From the NCBI GenBank assembly GCA_964036045.1, contig OZ038381.1, positions 148,933,596-148,997,595 of the forward strand: DNA of 64,000 bases, in the 5' to 3' direction. Under the pieces are notes generated by a model, which worked only from the letters and a program-made list of their open reading frames with translations, searched no databases and was not told where the DNA came from. Position numbers and translations under genes: made by a program. Origin of the DNA: Eutreptiella sp. 'Long Island Sound 2002' (Eukaryota; Euglenozoa; Euglenophyceae; Eutreptiales; Eutreptiaceae). The number at the start of each line of letters is the position of its first letter. Within the stretch, counting starts at the first letter, position 1. Shown piece after piece: positions 14,100 through 28,162 of the stretch.

Positions 14100-15330
14100 T
14101 GGGCAACATAGCCATTTCTGATTTTTGGCCCCGCATTGAGCGTTGGGGACCCCCAAAATGGCACGGGTGATGTAGCCACCTTGCCCCCATTTGAGCCACG
14201 TCACCATTACTGATTTTTTCCCCCGCGGTGGCCGTTGGAGACCCCCAAGACGGCAGGGCTGATATAGCCACTTTGCCCATATGTGGGCCACATGGCCAGT
14301 CCTGATTTTTGTACCCGCGCTAAGCGTTGGGGATGTAGCCTCTTTGCCCACATGTGGGCCACGTAGACATTTCTACTTATCTCCCCCGTGCTCGGCGTTA
14401 GGGAGCCCCAAGAAGGCATGGCTGATGTAGCCAATTTGCCCACATGTGGGCAACATAGCCATTTCTGATTTTTGTCCTCGCGCTGGGCGTTGGGGACCCC
14501 CAAGACGGCAGGGGTGATGTAGCCACTTTGCCCACATGTGGGCCACGTGGCCATTTCTGATTTTTGGCCCCGCGCTAAGCGTTTGGGATCCCCAAGACGG
14601 CAGGGGTGATGGAGCCACTTTGCCCGCAAGTGACCCACCTAGCCGTTTCTAGGTTTCGTCCCCGCGCTAAGCGTTGCGGACCCCAAGACAGCGTTGGGGA
14701 CCCCCAAGATAGCACGGGTGATGTAGCCACTTTGCCCACATGTGGGCAACATAGCCATTTCTGATTTTTGGCCCCGCATTGAGCGTTGGGGACCCCCAAA
14801 ATGGCACGGGTGATGTAGCCACCTTGCCCCCATTTGAGCCACGTCGCCATCACTGATTTTTTTCCCCGCGGTGGCCGTTGGGGACCGCCAAGACGGCAGG
14901 GGTGATGTAGCCACTTTGCCCATATGTGGGCCACATGGCCATTCTTGATTTTGGTCCCCGCGCTAAGCCTTGGGGATCCCCAAGACGGCAATGGTGATGG
15001 AGCCACTTTGCCCACATGTGACCCATCTAGCCGTTTCTAGGTTTTGTCCCCGCGCTAAGCGCTGCGGACCCCAAGACAGCGTTGGGAACCCCCAAGATAG
15101 CAGGGATGATGTAGCCACTTTGCCCTCAAGTGGGCAACATAGCCATTACTGTTTTTTCCCCCCGTTGTGGCCGTTGGGGACCCCCAGGACGGCAGGGCTG
15201 ATGTAGCCACTTTGCCCATATGTGGGCCACATGGCCATTCCTGATTTTTGTACCCGCGCTAAGCGCCGGGGATGTAGCCTCTTTGCCCACATGTGGGCCA
15301 CGTAGACATTTCTACTTTTCTCCCCCAAGA
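14100..15330 (+). repeat. Repeated satellite subfamily, 643-bp offset plus a third partial copy
   Basis: The sequence around GGCCCCGCATTGAGCG at 14,127 recurs near 14,770 (offset 643). The part containing GTGGCCGTTGG and the shortened unit GGGATGTAGCCTCTTTGCC appears a further time at about 15,143-15,330. This third copy is incomplete. Confidence 0.65.
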
Positions 15331-18300
15331 AGGCAGGGGTGATGTAGCCACTTACCCACATGTGGGCCACATAAACAGTTCTTATTTCCGTCCCCGCGCT
15401 AAGCCTTGGGGTGATGTAACCACTTTGCCCACATCTGGGCCATGTAGAGATTTCTGATTTTTGTCCCCGCGTTGAGCGTTTGGGAGCCCCAAGACGGAAG
15501 GGGTGATGTAGGCCCTTTGCCCACACGTGTTTGCCGCACTATTTACCGTTCAGGACCCCCAAGACGGCAGGGGTGATGTAGCCACCTTGCCCACATGTGA
15601 GCCACGTAGCTGTTTCGGATCTTTGTCCATGTGCTAAGCGTTGGGGACCCCCCAGAAGCCAAGGGTGATGTAGCCACTTTGCACACATGTGGGCAACATA
15701 GCCATTTCTGATTTTTGTCCTCGCGCTGAGCGTTGAAGACACCCAAGACGGTAGGAATGATGTAGCCACTTTGCCCACATGTGGGCCATGTAGCCATTTA
15801 GGATTTTCATCCTCGCGCTGAGTGTTGGAGACACCCAAGACCGCGGGGGTGATGTGGTCACTTTGCCCACATGTGGACCATGTAGCTATTTTTGATGTTT
15901 GTCCGTGCGCTGACCTTTGGGGACCCCCAAGACCGCACTGGTGATGTAGCCACTTTGCCCCGATGTGAGCGACGTTGCGATTACTGATTGTTGTCCCTGC
16001 GCTAGGGGTTGGGGACCCCCAGGACGGCAGGTGTGATGTAGCCACAATGTCCACATGTCGGCCACGTAGCCATTTATGATTTTCCTCCCTGCGTTGATCT
16101 TCGGGGACCGCCAAAATGGCAGGGGTGATGCAGCCACTTTGCCCACATGTGAGCCACGTAGCCGTTTCTGATTTTTGTCCCCGCGCTACGCATTGGGGAC
16201 CCCCAAGACGGCGGGGGTGATGTAGCCACTTTGCCCGCATGTGAGCCGGATAGCCATTTCGGAACTCTGTTCCCGCGGTCAGCATTGGGGAAACCCAAGA
16301 GGGCAGGGGTAATGTAGCCACCTTGCCCACATGTGGGCCACGCAAACATGTCTGATTTCCGTCCCTGCACTTACCTTTGAGGACTCCCAAGACGGCAAAG
16401 CTGATGTAGCCACTTTGCCCACATGTGAGCCAGGTAGACATTTCTGATTTTTCGTCCCCACGCTTGGCATTGGGGACCCCCAGTACGGCAGGGGTGACAT
16501 AGCCACTTTGCCCACATGTGGGCCACATAGCTATTTCTGATTTTTGTCCTCGGGCTGAGCATCAGGAACCCCCGAGACAGCCGGGCTGATGTTTTCGCGC
16601 TGGACGTTGGAGACAGCCAAGATGGCAAGGGTGATGCAGCCGCCGTGGCCACGTGTGGATCAAATGGGCATTTCTGATGCTAGTCCGTGCGCTAAGCGTT
16701 GGGGACCCCCAAGACAGCAAGGGTTATATAGCCACTTTGCCCACATGTGTCCCCCATAGACATTTCTGAGTTTTGTCCCCGCGCTGAGCATTTTGGACCC
16801 CCGAGACGGAAGGGGTGATGTGGCTACTTTGACCACATGTGGGCCACGTAGCCATTTCTGCTTTTTGTCCCCGCGCTGAGCGTTGGGGACCCCCAAGACG
16901 GCAGGGGTGATGTCCTTGCTCCGAGCGTTGGGGACCCCCAAAACGTTAGGGGTGATGTAGCCACTTTGCCCACGTAGCCATTTCTGATTTTTGTTTCCGT
17001 GCTAGGCATTTGGGACCCTTACGACGGCAGGGGTGATGTCCCCGCCGTATGTGTTGGAGACCCCCAAGTAGCCAGGGTTGATGTAGCCACTTGGCCCACA
17101 TGTGGGCCACATAGCCATTTGTTATTTTTTTGCCCGTGCTGAGCATCTTCCCCACATGTCGGCCACGTAGCGGTTTCTGATGTTTGTCCTCGCGCTGAGT
17201 GTTGGGCACCCCAGAGGACGGCACGGGTGATGTAGCAACTTTGCCCACATGTGGGCCACATCGCCATTTCGGATTTCTTTCCCCGCGCTTTGCGATGGGG
17301 ACCCCCAAGAGGGCAAGGGTGCTGTACCCACTTTGCCCACATGTGGGCCACGTAGCCCTTTATGATATTTGTTCCCACACTGAGTGTGGGGGACCTCCAA
17401 GACGGCAGGGGTGATCTAGCCAGGTTGCCAACATGTTGGCCACGTAGCCGTTTCTGATTTTCGTCCCCGCGCTAGGCGTTGGGGAGCCCCAAGACCGCAG
17501 GGGTGATGTAGCCACTTTGCCACATGTAGACCACGTAGCCGTTTCTGCTTTTTGTCCCCGCGCTAAGCCTTGGGGACCACCAAGACGGTAGGGGTGATGT
17601 AACAACTTTGCCCACATGTGGGCCACATAGCCATTTCTGATTTTCGTCCCCGCGTTGAACGTTGGGGAGCCCCAAGAGGGCAGGGGTGATGTAGCCACTT
17701 TGCCCACATGTGGGCCACATAGCCATTTCTGATTTCTGTTCCCGCGCCAAGCGTTGGGGACCCCCAAGACGGTAGGGGTGATGTAGGCACATTGCCCACA
17801 TCTGGACCACGTAGATATGTCTGTTTTTTGCCGCACTACCTACTGTTGAGGACCCCCAAGACGGCAAGGGTGATGTAGCCACTTTGCACACATGTGAGCC
17901 ACGTAGCCGTTTTGGATTATTGTACCTCCGCTAAGCGTTGGGGAGCCCCAGGACGGCAGTGGTGACGTAGCCACTTTGCCCACCTGGCCACACAGTGCTT
18001 TCTGATATTTGTCCTCGCGCTGAGCGTTGGGCACCTCAAGATAGTATGGGTGATGTAGCCACTGTGTCCACATGTGCGCCATGTATCCATTTAGGATTTT
18101 TTTCCCGGCGCTGAGTGTTGGAGACACCCGAGACGGCAGGTGTGATGTAGCCACTGCGCCCACATATGGGCCACAGAGCCATTTATGATGGGACCCCCAA
18201 GCCGGCAACGGTGATGTAGCTACTTTGCTCACATGTGGGCACGTACCCAATACCGATTTTTGTCCCCGCACTCGGGTGATGTGGCTACTTTGCCCACATG

Positions 18301-19711
18301 TGGATCACGTACCCATTTCTGTTTTTTGTCCCCGCGCGGAGCGTTGCGCACCCCCAAGACGGCAGGGGTGATGTCCCTGCTCTAATTATTGGGGACCACC
18401 AAGACCTTAGGGGTGATTTAGCCACTTTGCCCACATGTGGGCCACCTAGCCATTTCTGATTTTGGTCCCCGTGCTAGGCGTTTGGGACCCCCAAGACGGT
18501 AGGGGTGATGTATCCACGTTGCCCACATGTGGGCCATGTAGCCATTTATCATTTTTGTTCCCACACTGAGTGTGGGGGACCTCCAAGGCGGCAGGGGTGA
18601 TGTAGCCACTTTGCTCACATGTGAGCCACGTAGGAATTTCTGATATTTATCCCCGTGCTGAGCGGTGGGGACCCCCAAGATGGCAGAGGTGATCTAGCCA
18701 TTTTGTCAACATGTGGCCCACGTAGCCATTTCTGATTTTTGTCCCCGCGATGAGGTTTCAGGACCGCCAAGACGGCAAGGGGTAATGTAGCCACCTTGGC
18801 AACATTTGGGCCAAGTAGCCGTTTCTGATTTTTATCCCCGCGCCGAGCGTTGAGGACCCCTAGGACGGTAGAGGCCATCCGGCCACTTTGCGCACATGTG
18901 GGCTAGGTGGCCATTTCTGATTTTTGTCCCCGCGTTGAACATTGGGCAACCCCAACAGCGCAGGGGTGATGTAGCCACTTTGTCCGCATGTGGGCCACGT
19001 AGCTTTTTCTGATTTTGGTCCCCCCGCCGAATGACAAGGACCAGAAATAAGGCAGGGGTGATGTAGCACCTTTGCCCACACGTGGGCCACGTAGCCTTTG
19101 CTGATTTTTGTCCCCGCTCTGGGCATTGGTGACCTCCAATACGGCAGGGTGATGTAGCCACTTTCCCCACATGTGGTCCACGTAGCCGTTTGTGTTTTTT
19201 ATCCCCGCGCTAAGCGTTGGGGACCTCAAAGACGGCAATGGTGATGTAGCCACTTTGCCCACATGTGGGCCACGTAGGCATTTATGATTTTTGTCCCCGC
19301 GCTGAGCGTTGGGGACCCCTAACACGGCGTTGGTGATGTAGCCACTTTGGCCACCTCTGGGCCACGCGGCCCTTTCTGATTTTTGTCCCCGCGCTGAGCG
19401 TAAGGGCCCCCCAAGAGGGCAGGGATGATTTAGTCACTTTGCACACATGTGGGCCACATAATCATTTAGGATTTTTGTCCCCGTGTTGGGCGTTGGGGAC
19501 CCCCAAGACGGCAGGGGTAATGTGGCTACTTTGCCCATATGTGGGCCACGTAGCCATTTCTGATTGTTGTCCCCGCGCCGAGTGTTGGTGACCTCCAAGA
19601 CGGCATGGGTGATGTAGCCACTTTGCCCACCTGTGGGCCACGGAGCCATTTGTGATTTTCGTCCGCGCGATGCGCGTTGGGGACCCCCAATACGGCAGGG
19701 GTGCTGTAGGC

Positions 19712-20226
19712 GGGGGGGGGGGGGGGGGCTCGACCCGATCATGTCGTACCTCATACTAGGACATGGAAGAAATGTCAGAATTGGTAAGACCCAAGTGTTT
19801 GTTCTCAACGATTTCCTAGAGTAGTACGTCAACAACAGTGGTACCCAACCCAATGCAGAATTTAGGTGCCTGGGACATATGGAATGCCTCAGACCAAAAT
19901 AAAAAAATTTCCTTGTGTACCAGCAGGGGTTGCAAGGTGCATAATTCAGGACCCTGGGACATATGGAATGCATCAGACTAAAAAAAAAATTAAAGGTATA
20001 CCAGCAAGGGTTGCAGGGTGCAGAATGAAGGTCCCTGGGACATATGGAGTGCATCAGACTAAAAATAAACAATTCCTAGTATACCAACAGGGGTTGCAAG
20101 GTGTAGAATCCAGTTCCCTGGGACATGTGGAATCCATCAGACGAAAGAGAAAAGATTCTTGGTGTATCAGCAGGGGTTGCAAGGTGTAGAATTCAGGTCC
20201 ATGGGATAAATGGAATGCATCAGACT
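19712..20226. repeat. Non-satellite insert with G run, copy 1
   Basis: The satellite stops at a run of 17 G (19,712-19,728). About 140 bp of unrelated sequence follows (starting CTCGACCCGATCATGTCGTA), then five 83-bp repeats, after which a partial satellite unit resumes at about 20,227. No transposase, terminal inverted repeat or target-site duplication is evident. A short plus-strand open stretch across the insert is probably by chance. Confidence 0.85.
19866..20226 (+). repeat. 83-bp tandem repeat, five units, copy 1
   Basis: Five units marked by the TGGGACATATGGAATGC motif at 19,871, 19,955, 20,036, 20,119 and 20,202 (spacings 84, 81, 83, 83 bp). Each contains CATCAGAC, an A-rich stretch, GTATACCAGCAGGGGTTGCA and a TGCAGAAT tail. 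This family is unrelated to the 92-bp satellite. Confidence 0.9.
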
Positions 20227-22531
20227 AGGCACTTTGCGGCCACGTAGCCATTCCTGACTTTTGTCCCCGCAGTGAGCGTTGGGGAGCTCCAAGACGGCAG
20301 GGGGGATGTAGCCACTTTGCCCACATGTTCGCCATCGAGCCATTTATGATTCTTGTTCCTGCGATGGGCGTAGGGGACCCCCAAGACGGTAGGGTTGATG
20401 TAGCCACTTTGCCGACATGTGGGCCACGCAGCCATTTCCGATTTTTGTCCCCGCGCTGAGTGATGGGCGCTGGGGACCCTCAAGAGAGCAGCGGTCATGT
20501 AGCCACGTTGCCCACATGTGGGCCACGTAGACATTTCCAATTTTGTCCCCGTGCTAAGTGTTGGGGACCCCCAAGTTGGGAAGGGGTGATAAAGCCATTT
20601 CGCCCACATGTGGGCCACGTAGCCATTTATGGCTGTTGTTGCTGCGATGAGCGTGGGGGACCCTGAATATTGCAGGGGTGATGTAGCCACTTTGCCCACA
20701 TGTGAGCCACGTAGCCATTTCTGATTTTTGTCAATGCGCTAAGCCTTGGGGACCCCGAAGACTGCAGGCCCGATCCAGCCATTTTGTCCACATGTGGGCT
20801 AGGTAGCCATTTCCAATTTTTGTCCCGGCGCTGAGCAGTGGGCATCCCCAAGACGCCGGGGTGATGTAGAGACTTTGGCCGCATGTGGGCAACATAGCCA
20901 TTTAGGACTTTTGCCCCCGCACTGGGCGTTGGGGACCTCCATCGCGGCAGGGGTGATGTAGCCACTTTTGCCACATGTGGGCCACATAGCCATTTCTGAT
21001 TTTTGTCCCGGCACTAAGCGTTGGGGACCTCCAAGACGGCAGGGGGGATATAGGTGCTTTGCCCACAGCTGCGCCATCTAGCCGTTTATGATTCTTGTCC
21101 TCGCGCTGGACGTTGGGGACCACCATGACGGCAGGGGGTGACATACCCACTTTACCCACATGTGGGCCACGTAGCCATTGATGATTTTTGTCCCCGCGCT
21201 GAGCGTGGGGGACCCCTAACACGGCGGGGGTGATGTAACTACGTTGACCACCTATGGGCCACGCGGCCCTGTCTGATTTTTGCTCACCGTGCTAAGCGTT
21301 TGGGACCCCCATGACGGCAGGGCGGATGTAGCCACTTTGCCCACATGTGGGCTAGGTAGACATTTCAAATTTTTCTCCCCACCCTGAGCCTTGGGGACCT
21401 GCAAGACGGCAAGGAGGATGTAGCCACTTTGTGCACGTGTGCACCACGTAGCCATTTCAGATTTTTGTCCCTGCGCTAAGCGTTGCGGACCCCCAAGACG
21501 GCAGGGGTGATGTAGCCACTTTGCCCACATGTGGGCCACGTAGCCATTTAGGATTTTTGTCCCCGTGTTGGGCGTTGGGGACTCCCAAGACGTCAGGGGT
21601 GATGTAGCCACTTTTCCCATATGTGGGCCACATAGCCATTTCTAATTCCTCTCCCCGTGATGAGCGTTCGGGACGTGCAATACGGCAGGGATGATGTAGG
21701 CATTTTGCCCCCATGTGGGCCACGTAGCCGTTTCTGATTTTTGTCCCCGCGCTACGCCTTGGGGACCCGGAAGACGGCAGGGGTGATGTAAAAGACCTTG
21801 CCCGCATGTCGGGCACGTAGCTATTTTTGATCTTGGTGGCTGCCCTCCACGTTGGGGACCCGCAATGCGGCAGGGGTGATGTCGCCATTTTGCCCACACG
21901 TGGGCAACATAGCCATTTAGCATTTTTGTCCCCGCGCTGGTTGTCTGGGACCTCCATCACGGCAGGGGCAATGTAGCCACTTTTTTCACATGTGGTCCAC
22001 GTAGCCGTGTCTGTTTTTTATCCCCGCGCTAAGCGTTGGGGACCTCAAAGACGGCAATGGTGATGTAGCCACTTTGCCCACATGTGGGCCACGTAGCCAT
22101 TTATGATTTTTGTCCCCGCGCTGAGCGTTGGGGACCCCTAACACGGCGTTGGTGATGTAGCCACTTTGGCCACCTCTGGGCCACGCGGCCCTTTCCTGAT
22201 TTTTGTCCCCGCGCTGAGCGTAAGGGCCCCCCGAGAGGGCAGGGATGATTTAGTCACTTTGCACACATGTGGACCACATAATCATTTAGGATTTTTGTCC
22301 CCGTGTTGGGCGTTGGGGACTCCCAAGACGGCAGGGGTAATGTGGCTACTTTGCCCATATGTGGGCCACGTAGCCATTTCTGAATGTTGTCCCCGCGCTG
22401 AGTGTTGGTGACCTCCAAGACGGCATGGGTGATGTAGCCACTTTGCCCACCTGTGGGCCACGGAGCCATTTGTGATTTTCGTCCGCGCGATGCGCGTTGG
22501 GGACCCCCAATACGGCAGGGGTGCTGTAGGC

Positions 22532-23047
22532 GGGGGGGGGGGGGGGGGCTCGACCCGATCATGTCGTACCTCATACTAGGACATGGAAGAAATGTCAGAA
22601 TTGGTAAGACCCAAGTGTTTGTTCTCAACGATTTCCTAGAGTAGTACGTCAACAACAGTGGTGCCCAACCCAATGCAGAATTTAGGTGCCTGGGACATAT
22701 GGAATGCCTCAGACCAAAATAAAAAAATTTCCTTGTGTACCCGCAGGGGTTGCAAGGTGCATAATTCAGGACCCTGGGACATATGGAATGCATCAGACTA
22801 AAAAAAAAAATTAAAGGTATACCAGCAAGGGTTGCAGGGTGCAGAATGAAGGTCCCTGGGACATATGGAGTGCATCAGACTGAAAACAAACAATTCCTAG
22901 TATACCAACAGGGGTTGCAAGGTGTAGAATCCAGTTCCCTGGGACATGTGGAATCCATCAGACGAAAGAGAAAAGATTCCTGGTGTATCAGCAGGGGTTG
23001 CAGGGTGTAGAATTCAGGTCCATGGGACAAATGGAATGCATCAGACT
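22532..23047. repeat. Non-satellite insert with G run, copy 2
   Basis: Near-identical second copy of the insert at 19,712-20,226, with the same G run and the same five 83-bp units. It differs by a handful of substitutions and one A in the A run near 22,801. It was carried here by the 2.82-kb duplication rather than by independent insertion, because the flanking satellite variants match too. Confidence 0.88.
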
Positions 23048-26000
23048 AGGCACTTTGCGGCCACGTAGCCATTCCTGACTTTTGTCCCCGCAGTGAGCGT
23101 TGGGGAGCTCCAAGACGGCAGGGGGGATGTAGCCACTTTGCCCACATGTTCGCCATCGAGCCATTTATGATTCTTGTTCCTGCGATGGGCGTAGGGGACC
23201 CCCAAGACGGTAGGGTTGATGTAGCCACTTTGCCGACATGTGGGCCACGCAGCCATTGCCGATTTTTGTCCCCGCGCTGAGTGATGGGCGCTGGGGACCC
23301 GCAAGAGAGCAGCGGTCATGTAGCCACTTTGCCCACATGTGGGCCACGTAGACATTTCCAATTTTTGTCCCCGTGCTAAGTGTTGGGGACCCCCAAGTTG
23401 GGAAGGGGTGATAAAGCCATTTCGCCCACATGTGGGCCACGTAGCCATTTATGGCTGTTGTTGCTGCGATGAGCGTGGGGGACCCTGAATATTGCAGGGG
23501 TGATGTAGCCACTTTGCCCACATGTGAGCCACGTAGCCATTTCTGATTTTTGTCACCGCGCTAAGCCTTGGGGACCCCGAAGACTGCAGGCCCGATCCAG
23601 CCATTTTGTCCACATTCGGGCTAGGTAGCCATTTCCAATTTTTGTCCCGGCGCTGAGCAGTGGGCATCCCCAAGACGCCGGGGTGATGTAGAGACTTTGG
23701 CCGCATGTGGGCAACGTAGCCATTTAGGACTTCTGCCCCCGCACTGGGCGTTGGGGACCTCCATCGCGGCAGGGGTGATGTAGCCACTTTTGCCACATGT
23801 GGGCCACATAGCCATTTCTGATTTTTGTCCCGGCACTAAGCGTTGGGGACCTCCAAAACGGCAGGGGATATAGGTGCTTTGCCCACAGGTGCGCCATCTA
23901 GCCATTTATGATTTTTGTCCTCGCGCTGGACGTTGGGGACCACCATGACGGCAGGGGGTGACATACCCACTTTACCCACATGTGGGCCACGTAGCCATTT
24001 ATGATTTTTGTCCCCGCGCTGAGCGTGGGGGACCCCTAACACGGCGGGGGTGATGTAACCACTTTGACCACCTATGGGCCACGCGGCCCTGTCTGATTTT
24101 TGCTCACCGTGCTAAGCGTTTGGGCCCCCCAAGACGGCAGGGCGGATGTAGCCACTTTGTCCACATGTGGGCTAGGTAGACATTTGAAATTTTTCTCCCC
24201 ACGCTGAGCCTTGGGGACCTGCAAGACGGCAAGGAGGATGTAGCCACTTTGTGCACGTGTGCACCACGTAGCCATTTCAGATTTCTGTCCCTGCGCTAAG
24301 CGTTGCGGACCCACAAGACGGCAGGGGTGATGTAGCCACTTTGCCCACATGTGGGCCACGTAGCCATTTAGGAGTTTTGTCCCCGTGTTGCGCGTTGGGG
24401 ACTCCCAAGACGTCAGGGGTGATGTAGCCACTTTTCCCATATGTGGCCCACATAGCCATTTCTAATTCCTCTCCCCGTGATGATCGTTCGGGACGTGCAA
24501 TACGGCAGGGATGATGTAGGCACTTTGCCCCCATGTGGGCCACGTAGCTGTTTCCGATTTTTGTCCCCGCGCTACGCCTTGGGGACCCGGAAGACGGCAG
24601 GGGCGATCGAGCCATTTGGTCCACTTGTCGGCTAGGTAGCCATTTTTAATTTTTGTCCGCGCGCTGAACGTTGGGCAATCCCAAGACGGTAGAGGTGATG
24701 TAAAAGACCTTGCCCGCATGTCGGGCACGTAGCTATTTTTGATCTTGGTGGCTGCCCTCCACGTTGGGGACCCGCAATGCGGCACGGGTGATGTCGCCAT
24801 ATTGCCCACACGTGGGCAACATAGCCATTTAGCATTTTTGTCCCCGCGCTGGTTGCCTGGGACCTCCATCACGGCACGGGCAATGTAGCCACTTTTCCCA
24901 CATGTGAGCCACATAGCCATATCTGATTTTTGTCGCCGCACTGAGCGTTGGGGACCTCCAAGACGGTAGGGGGGATATAGCTGCTTTGCCCACATGTGCG
25001 CCATCCGGCCATTTATCATTTTTGTCCTCGCACTGGACGTTTGGGACCACCAAGATGGCAGGGGTGACATACCCACTTTGCCCACATGTGGGCCACATCG
25101 GCATTGATGATTTTTGTCCCCGCGCGGAGCGTGGGGGACCCCTAACACGGCGGGGGTGATGTAGCCACTTTGACCACCTGTGGGCCACGCGACCCTTTCT
25201 GATTTTTGTCACCGCGCTAAGCGTTTGGGACCCCCAAGACGGCAGGGGTGATGTAGCCACTTTGCCCACATGTTGGCTAGGTAGACATTTCAATTTTTTG
25301 TCCCCAGGATGAGCAATGGGGACCTGCAAGACGGCAAGGAGGATGTAGCCACTTTGCCGACTTGTGTGCCACGTAGCCATTTCTGATTTCTGTCCCCGCG
25401 CTAAGCGGTGGGGACCCCCAAGACGGCAACGGTGATGTAGCCACTTTGGCCACATGTGCGCCACATAGCCATTTAGGATATTTGTCCCCGTGTTGGGTGT
25501 TGGGGACTCCCAAGACGGCAGGGGTGATGTAGCCACTTTTCCCATCTATGGGCCACGTAGCGATTTCTGATTGTTCTCCCCGCGTTGAGCGTCGGGGACC
25601 TGCAATACGGCAAGGGTGATGTAGGCACTTTGCCCACATGTGGGCCCCGTAGCCATTTCAAATTCGTTGTCCCCGTAGTGAGCGTTGGGGACCTCCAAGA
25701 CGGCAGGGCGGGTGTAGCCTCTTTGCTCTCATGTTCGCCATGGAGCCATTTATGATTTTCGTTCCCGCGATGGGCGTAGAGGACCCCTGAGACGGCAGGG
25801 TTGATGTAGCCACTTTGCCGATATGTGGGCCACGAAGCCATTCCTGATGGATGCATTGGGGACCCACAAGACGGCAAGGGTGATGTAGCCACTTTGGCCA
25901 AATGTGGGCTAGGTAGACATTTCAAACTTTTGTCCCCGCGCTAAGCGTTGGGGACCCCCAGGACGGGAAGGGGCGATAAAGCCACTTTGCCCACATGTGG

Positions 26001-27559
26001 GCCACGTGGCCATTTATGACGTTTGTCCCTGCGATGAGCGTGGGGGACCCTTACTACAAAAGGGGTGATGTAGCCACTTTGCCCACATGGGAGCCACGTA
26101 GCCATTTCTGATTTTTGTTTTTGCGCTGAGTGTCGGGGACACCCAAGACAGCAGGGGTGATGTAGCCACTTTGCACACATGTGGGCCATGCAGCCATTTC
26201 TGATTTTAGTCCCCGCGTTAAGCCTTGGGGACCCCGAAGATGGTAGGGGCAATCCAGCCATTTTGTCCACATGTAGGCATTTCTAATTTTTCTTCCCAGC
26301 GCTGATCGTTGGGCAACCCCAAGACGGCAGGGGTGATGTATAGACTTTGCCCGCATGTGGGCCACATAGCTATTTTTGATCTTGGTCTCTGCGCTCCACG
26401 TTGGGGACCCCCAATACGGCAGGGGTGATGTAGCCACTTTGCCCACACGTGGGCAACGTAGCCATTTAGGATTTTTTTTCCCCGCGCTAGGCATTGGGGA
26501 CCTCCATCACGGCAGGGGTGATGTAACCACTTTTCCCACATGTGGGCCACATAGCCAATTCTGATTTTTGTGTCCGCACTGAGCGTTGGAGACGTCCAAG
26601 ATGGCGGGGGGGATATAGCTTCTTTGCCCACGTGCGGGCCACGCAGCCATTTCTGATTTCTATCCCCGTGCTAAGGGACCACCAAGACAGCAGGGGTGAT
26701 GTAGCCAGTTTGCCCACATATGGGCCACGTAGCCATTTCAAATTTTGTCCTTGCGCTGAGCGTTGGGGACCTGCAAGACGGCATAGGTGATGTAGGTACT
26801 TTGCCCACATGTGCACCACGTAGCCATTTCTGATTTTTGTCCCCGCGCTGCGCATGGGGGACCCCTAATACGGCGGGGGTGATATAGCCACTTTGCCCAC
26901 ATGTGGGCCACCGAGCCATTTGTGATTTTTGTCCCCACGCTAAGCGTTGGGGACCCCCAAGACGGCAAGGGTGATGTAGCCACTTTGCCCACATGTGGGC
27001 AATGTAGACATTTCCTATTTGTGTCCCCGCGTTGAGCGGTCGGGACCCCCAAGACGGCAGGGTTGATGTAGCCACTTCGCCCACATGTGGGCCACTTAGC
27101 CGTTTCTGATTTTTGACCCCACGGTAAGCGTTGGCGGACCCCCACGAGGGCAAGGGTGATGTAACCACTTTGCCCACATGTGTGCCACAGAGCCATTTCT
27201 GATTTATGTCCGTGCGCTGAGCATTGGGCAACCCCAAGACGGCAGGGGTGATCGAGCCACTTTGCCCGCATGTGTGCCACATAGCCCTTCCTGAATTTTG
27301 TCCCTGTGCTAAGCTTCCGGGGCCACCAAGACGGCAGGGGTGAGTTAGCCACTTTGCTCGCATGTGGGCCATATAGCCATTTCCGATTCTTCTCCCCGCC
27401 CTCAGCGTTCGGGAACCCCAAGGCGGCAAGGGTGATGTAGCCATTTTGCCCACATGTGGGCCACGCAGCCACTTATTGGTTTTTGTCACCGCGCCGGACG
27501 TTGGGCACCCCCCGAGACGGCCAGGGTGATTTACGCATTTTGTCCACATGTGGGCCATG

Positions 27560-27908
27560 TGCAACGCTCAGCGCGGGGACAAAAATTCGAAATGGCTACG
27601 TGGTTGACATTGTGGGCAAAGTGGCTACCTCACCGCTGATGTCTTGGGGGTCCCCAACGCTAATCGCTGGGCAAAAAACCGGCAATAGCTACGTGGTCCA
27701 CATGTGGGCAAAGTGGCCACATCACCCCTGCCGTCTTGCGGTCGCCGCACGATCAATGCGGGGACAATGATTAGCAATGGCTACCTAGCCCACATATGGG
27801 CAAAGTGGCTACATCACTTCTCACGTATTTGGGGTCCCCAATGCTTACCGCGCGGACAAAAATTTTAAATGGCTACCTAGCCCACATGTGGGCAAAGTGG
27901 CTACATCA
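27560..27908 (-). repeat. Inverted satellite block 1
   Basis: From about 27,560 the array reads in the opposite sense (CAACGCTCAGCGCGGGGACAA, then CCACATGTGGGCAAAGTGGC). The plus orientation returns at about 27,909 with CCCTTTCTGATTTTTGTCC. About four units are inverted. Confidence 0.9.
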
Positions 27909-28162
27909 TCTCAAGCCCTTTCTGATTTTTGTCCCCGTGCTAAGCTTTGGGGGCCGCCAAGACAGCACAAGTGATGCAGCCCCTTTGCTCACATGTGGGC
28001 CACGTGGCGATTTCTCATTCTTGTTTCCACACTGAGCGTTGGGGACCCTCAAGACGGCAGGGCTAATTTAGCCACTTTGCCCACATGTGGGCCACATAGG
28101 CATTTCTGATTTTATCCCCGCGATGGGCTTGGGGGACCCCTAATACGGCAAGGGTGATGTAG

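Larger units (their letters stand above)
19160..24890 (+). repeat. 2.82-kb tandem duplication including a non-satellite insert
   Basis: The block beginning near 19,160 is repeated from about 21,985. The offset is 2,820 bp at the G run (19,712 and 22,532) and 2,821 bp after one extra A in the following A run. Near 24,600-24,700 the second copy gains one further 92-bp unit, so the offset grows to about 2,912. The copies share the non-satellite insert and its 83-bp repeats, so the duplication happened after the insertion. Confidence 0.9.

Noticed and set aside
19712-19728. G17 run as a gap-fill or assembly artefact
   Set aside because: The same run, with the same neighbours, occurs in the second copy at 22,532, so it was present before duplication. 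Exact length remains uncertain.
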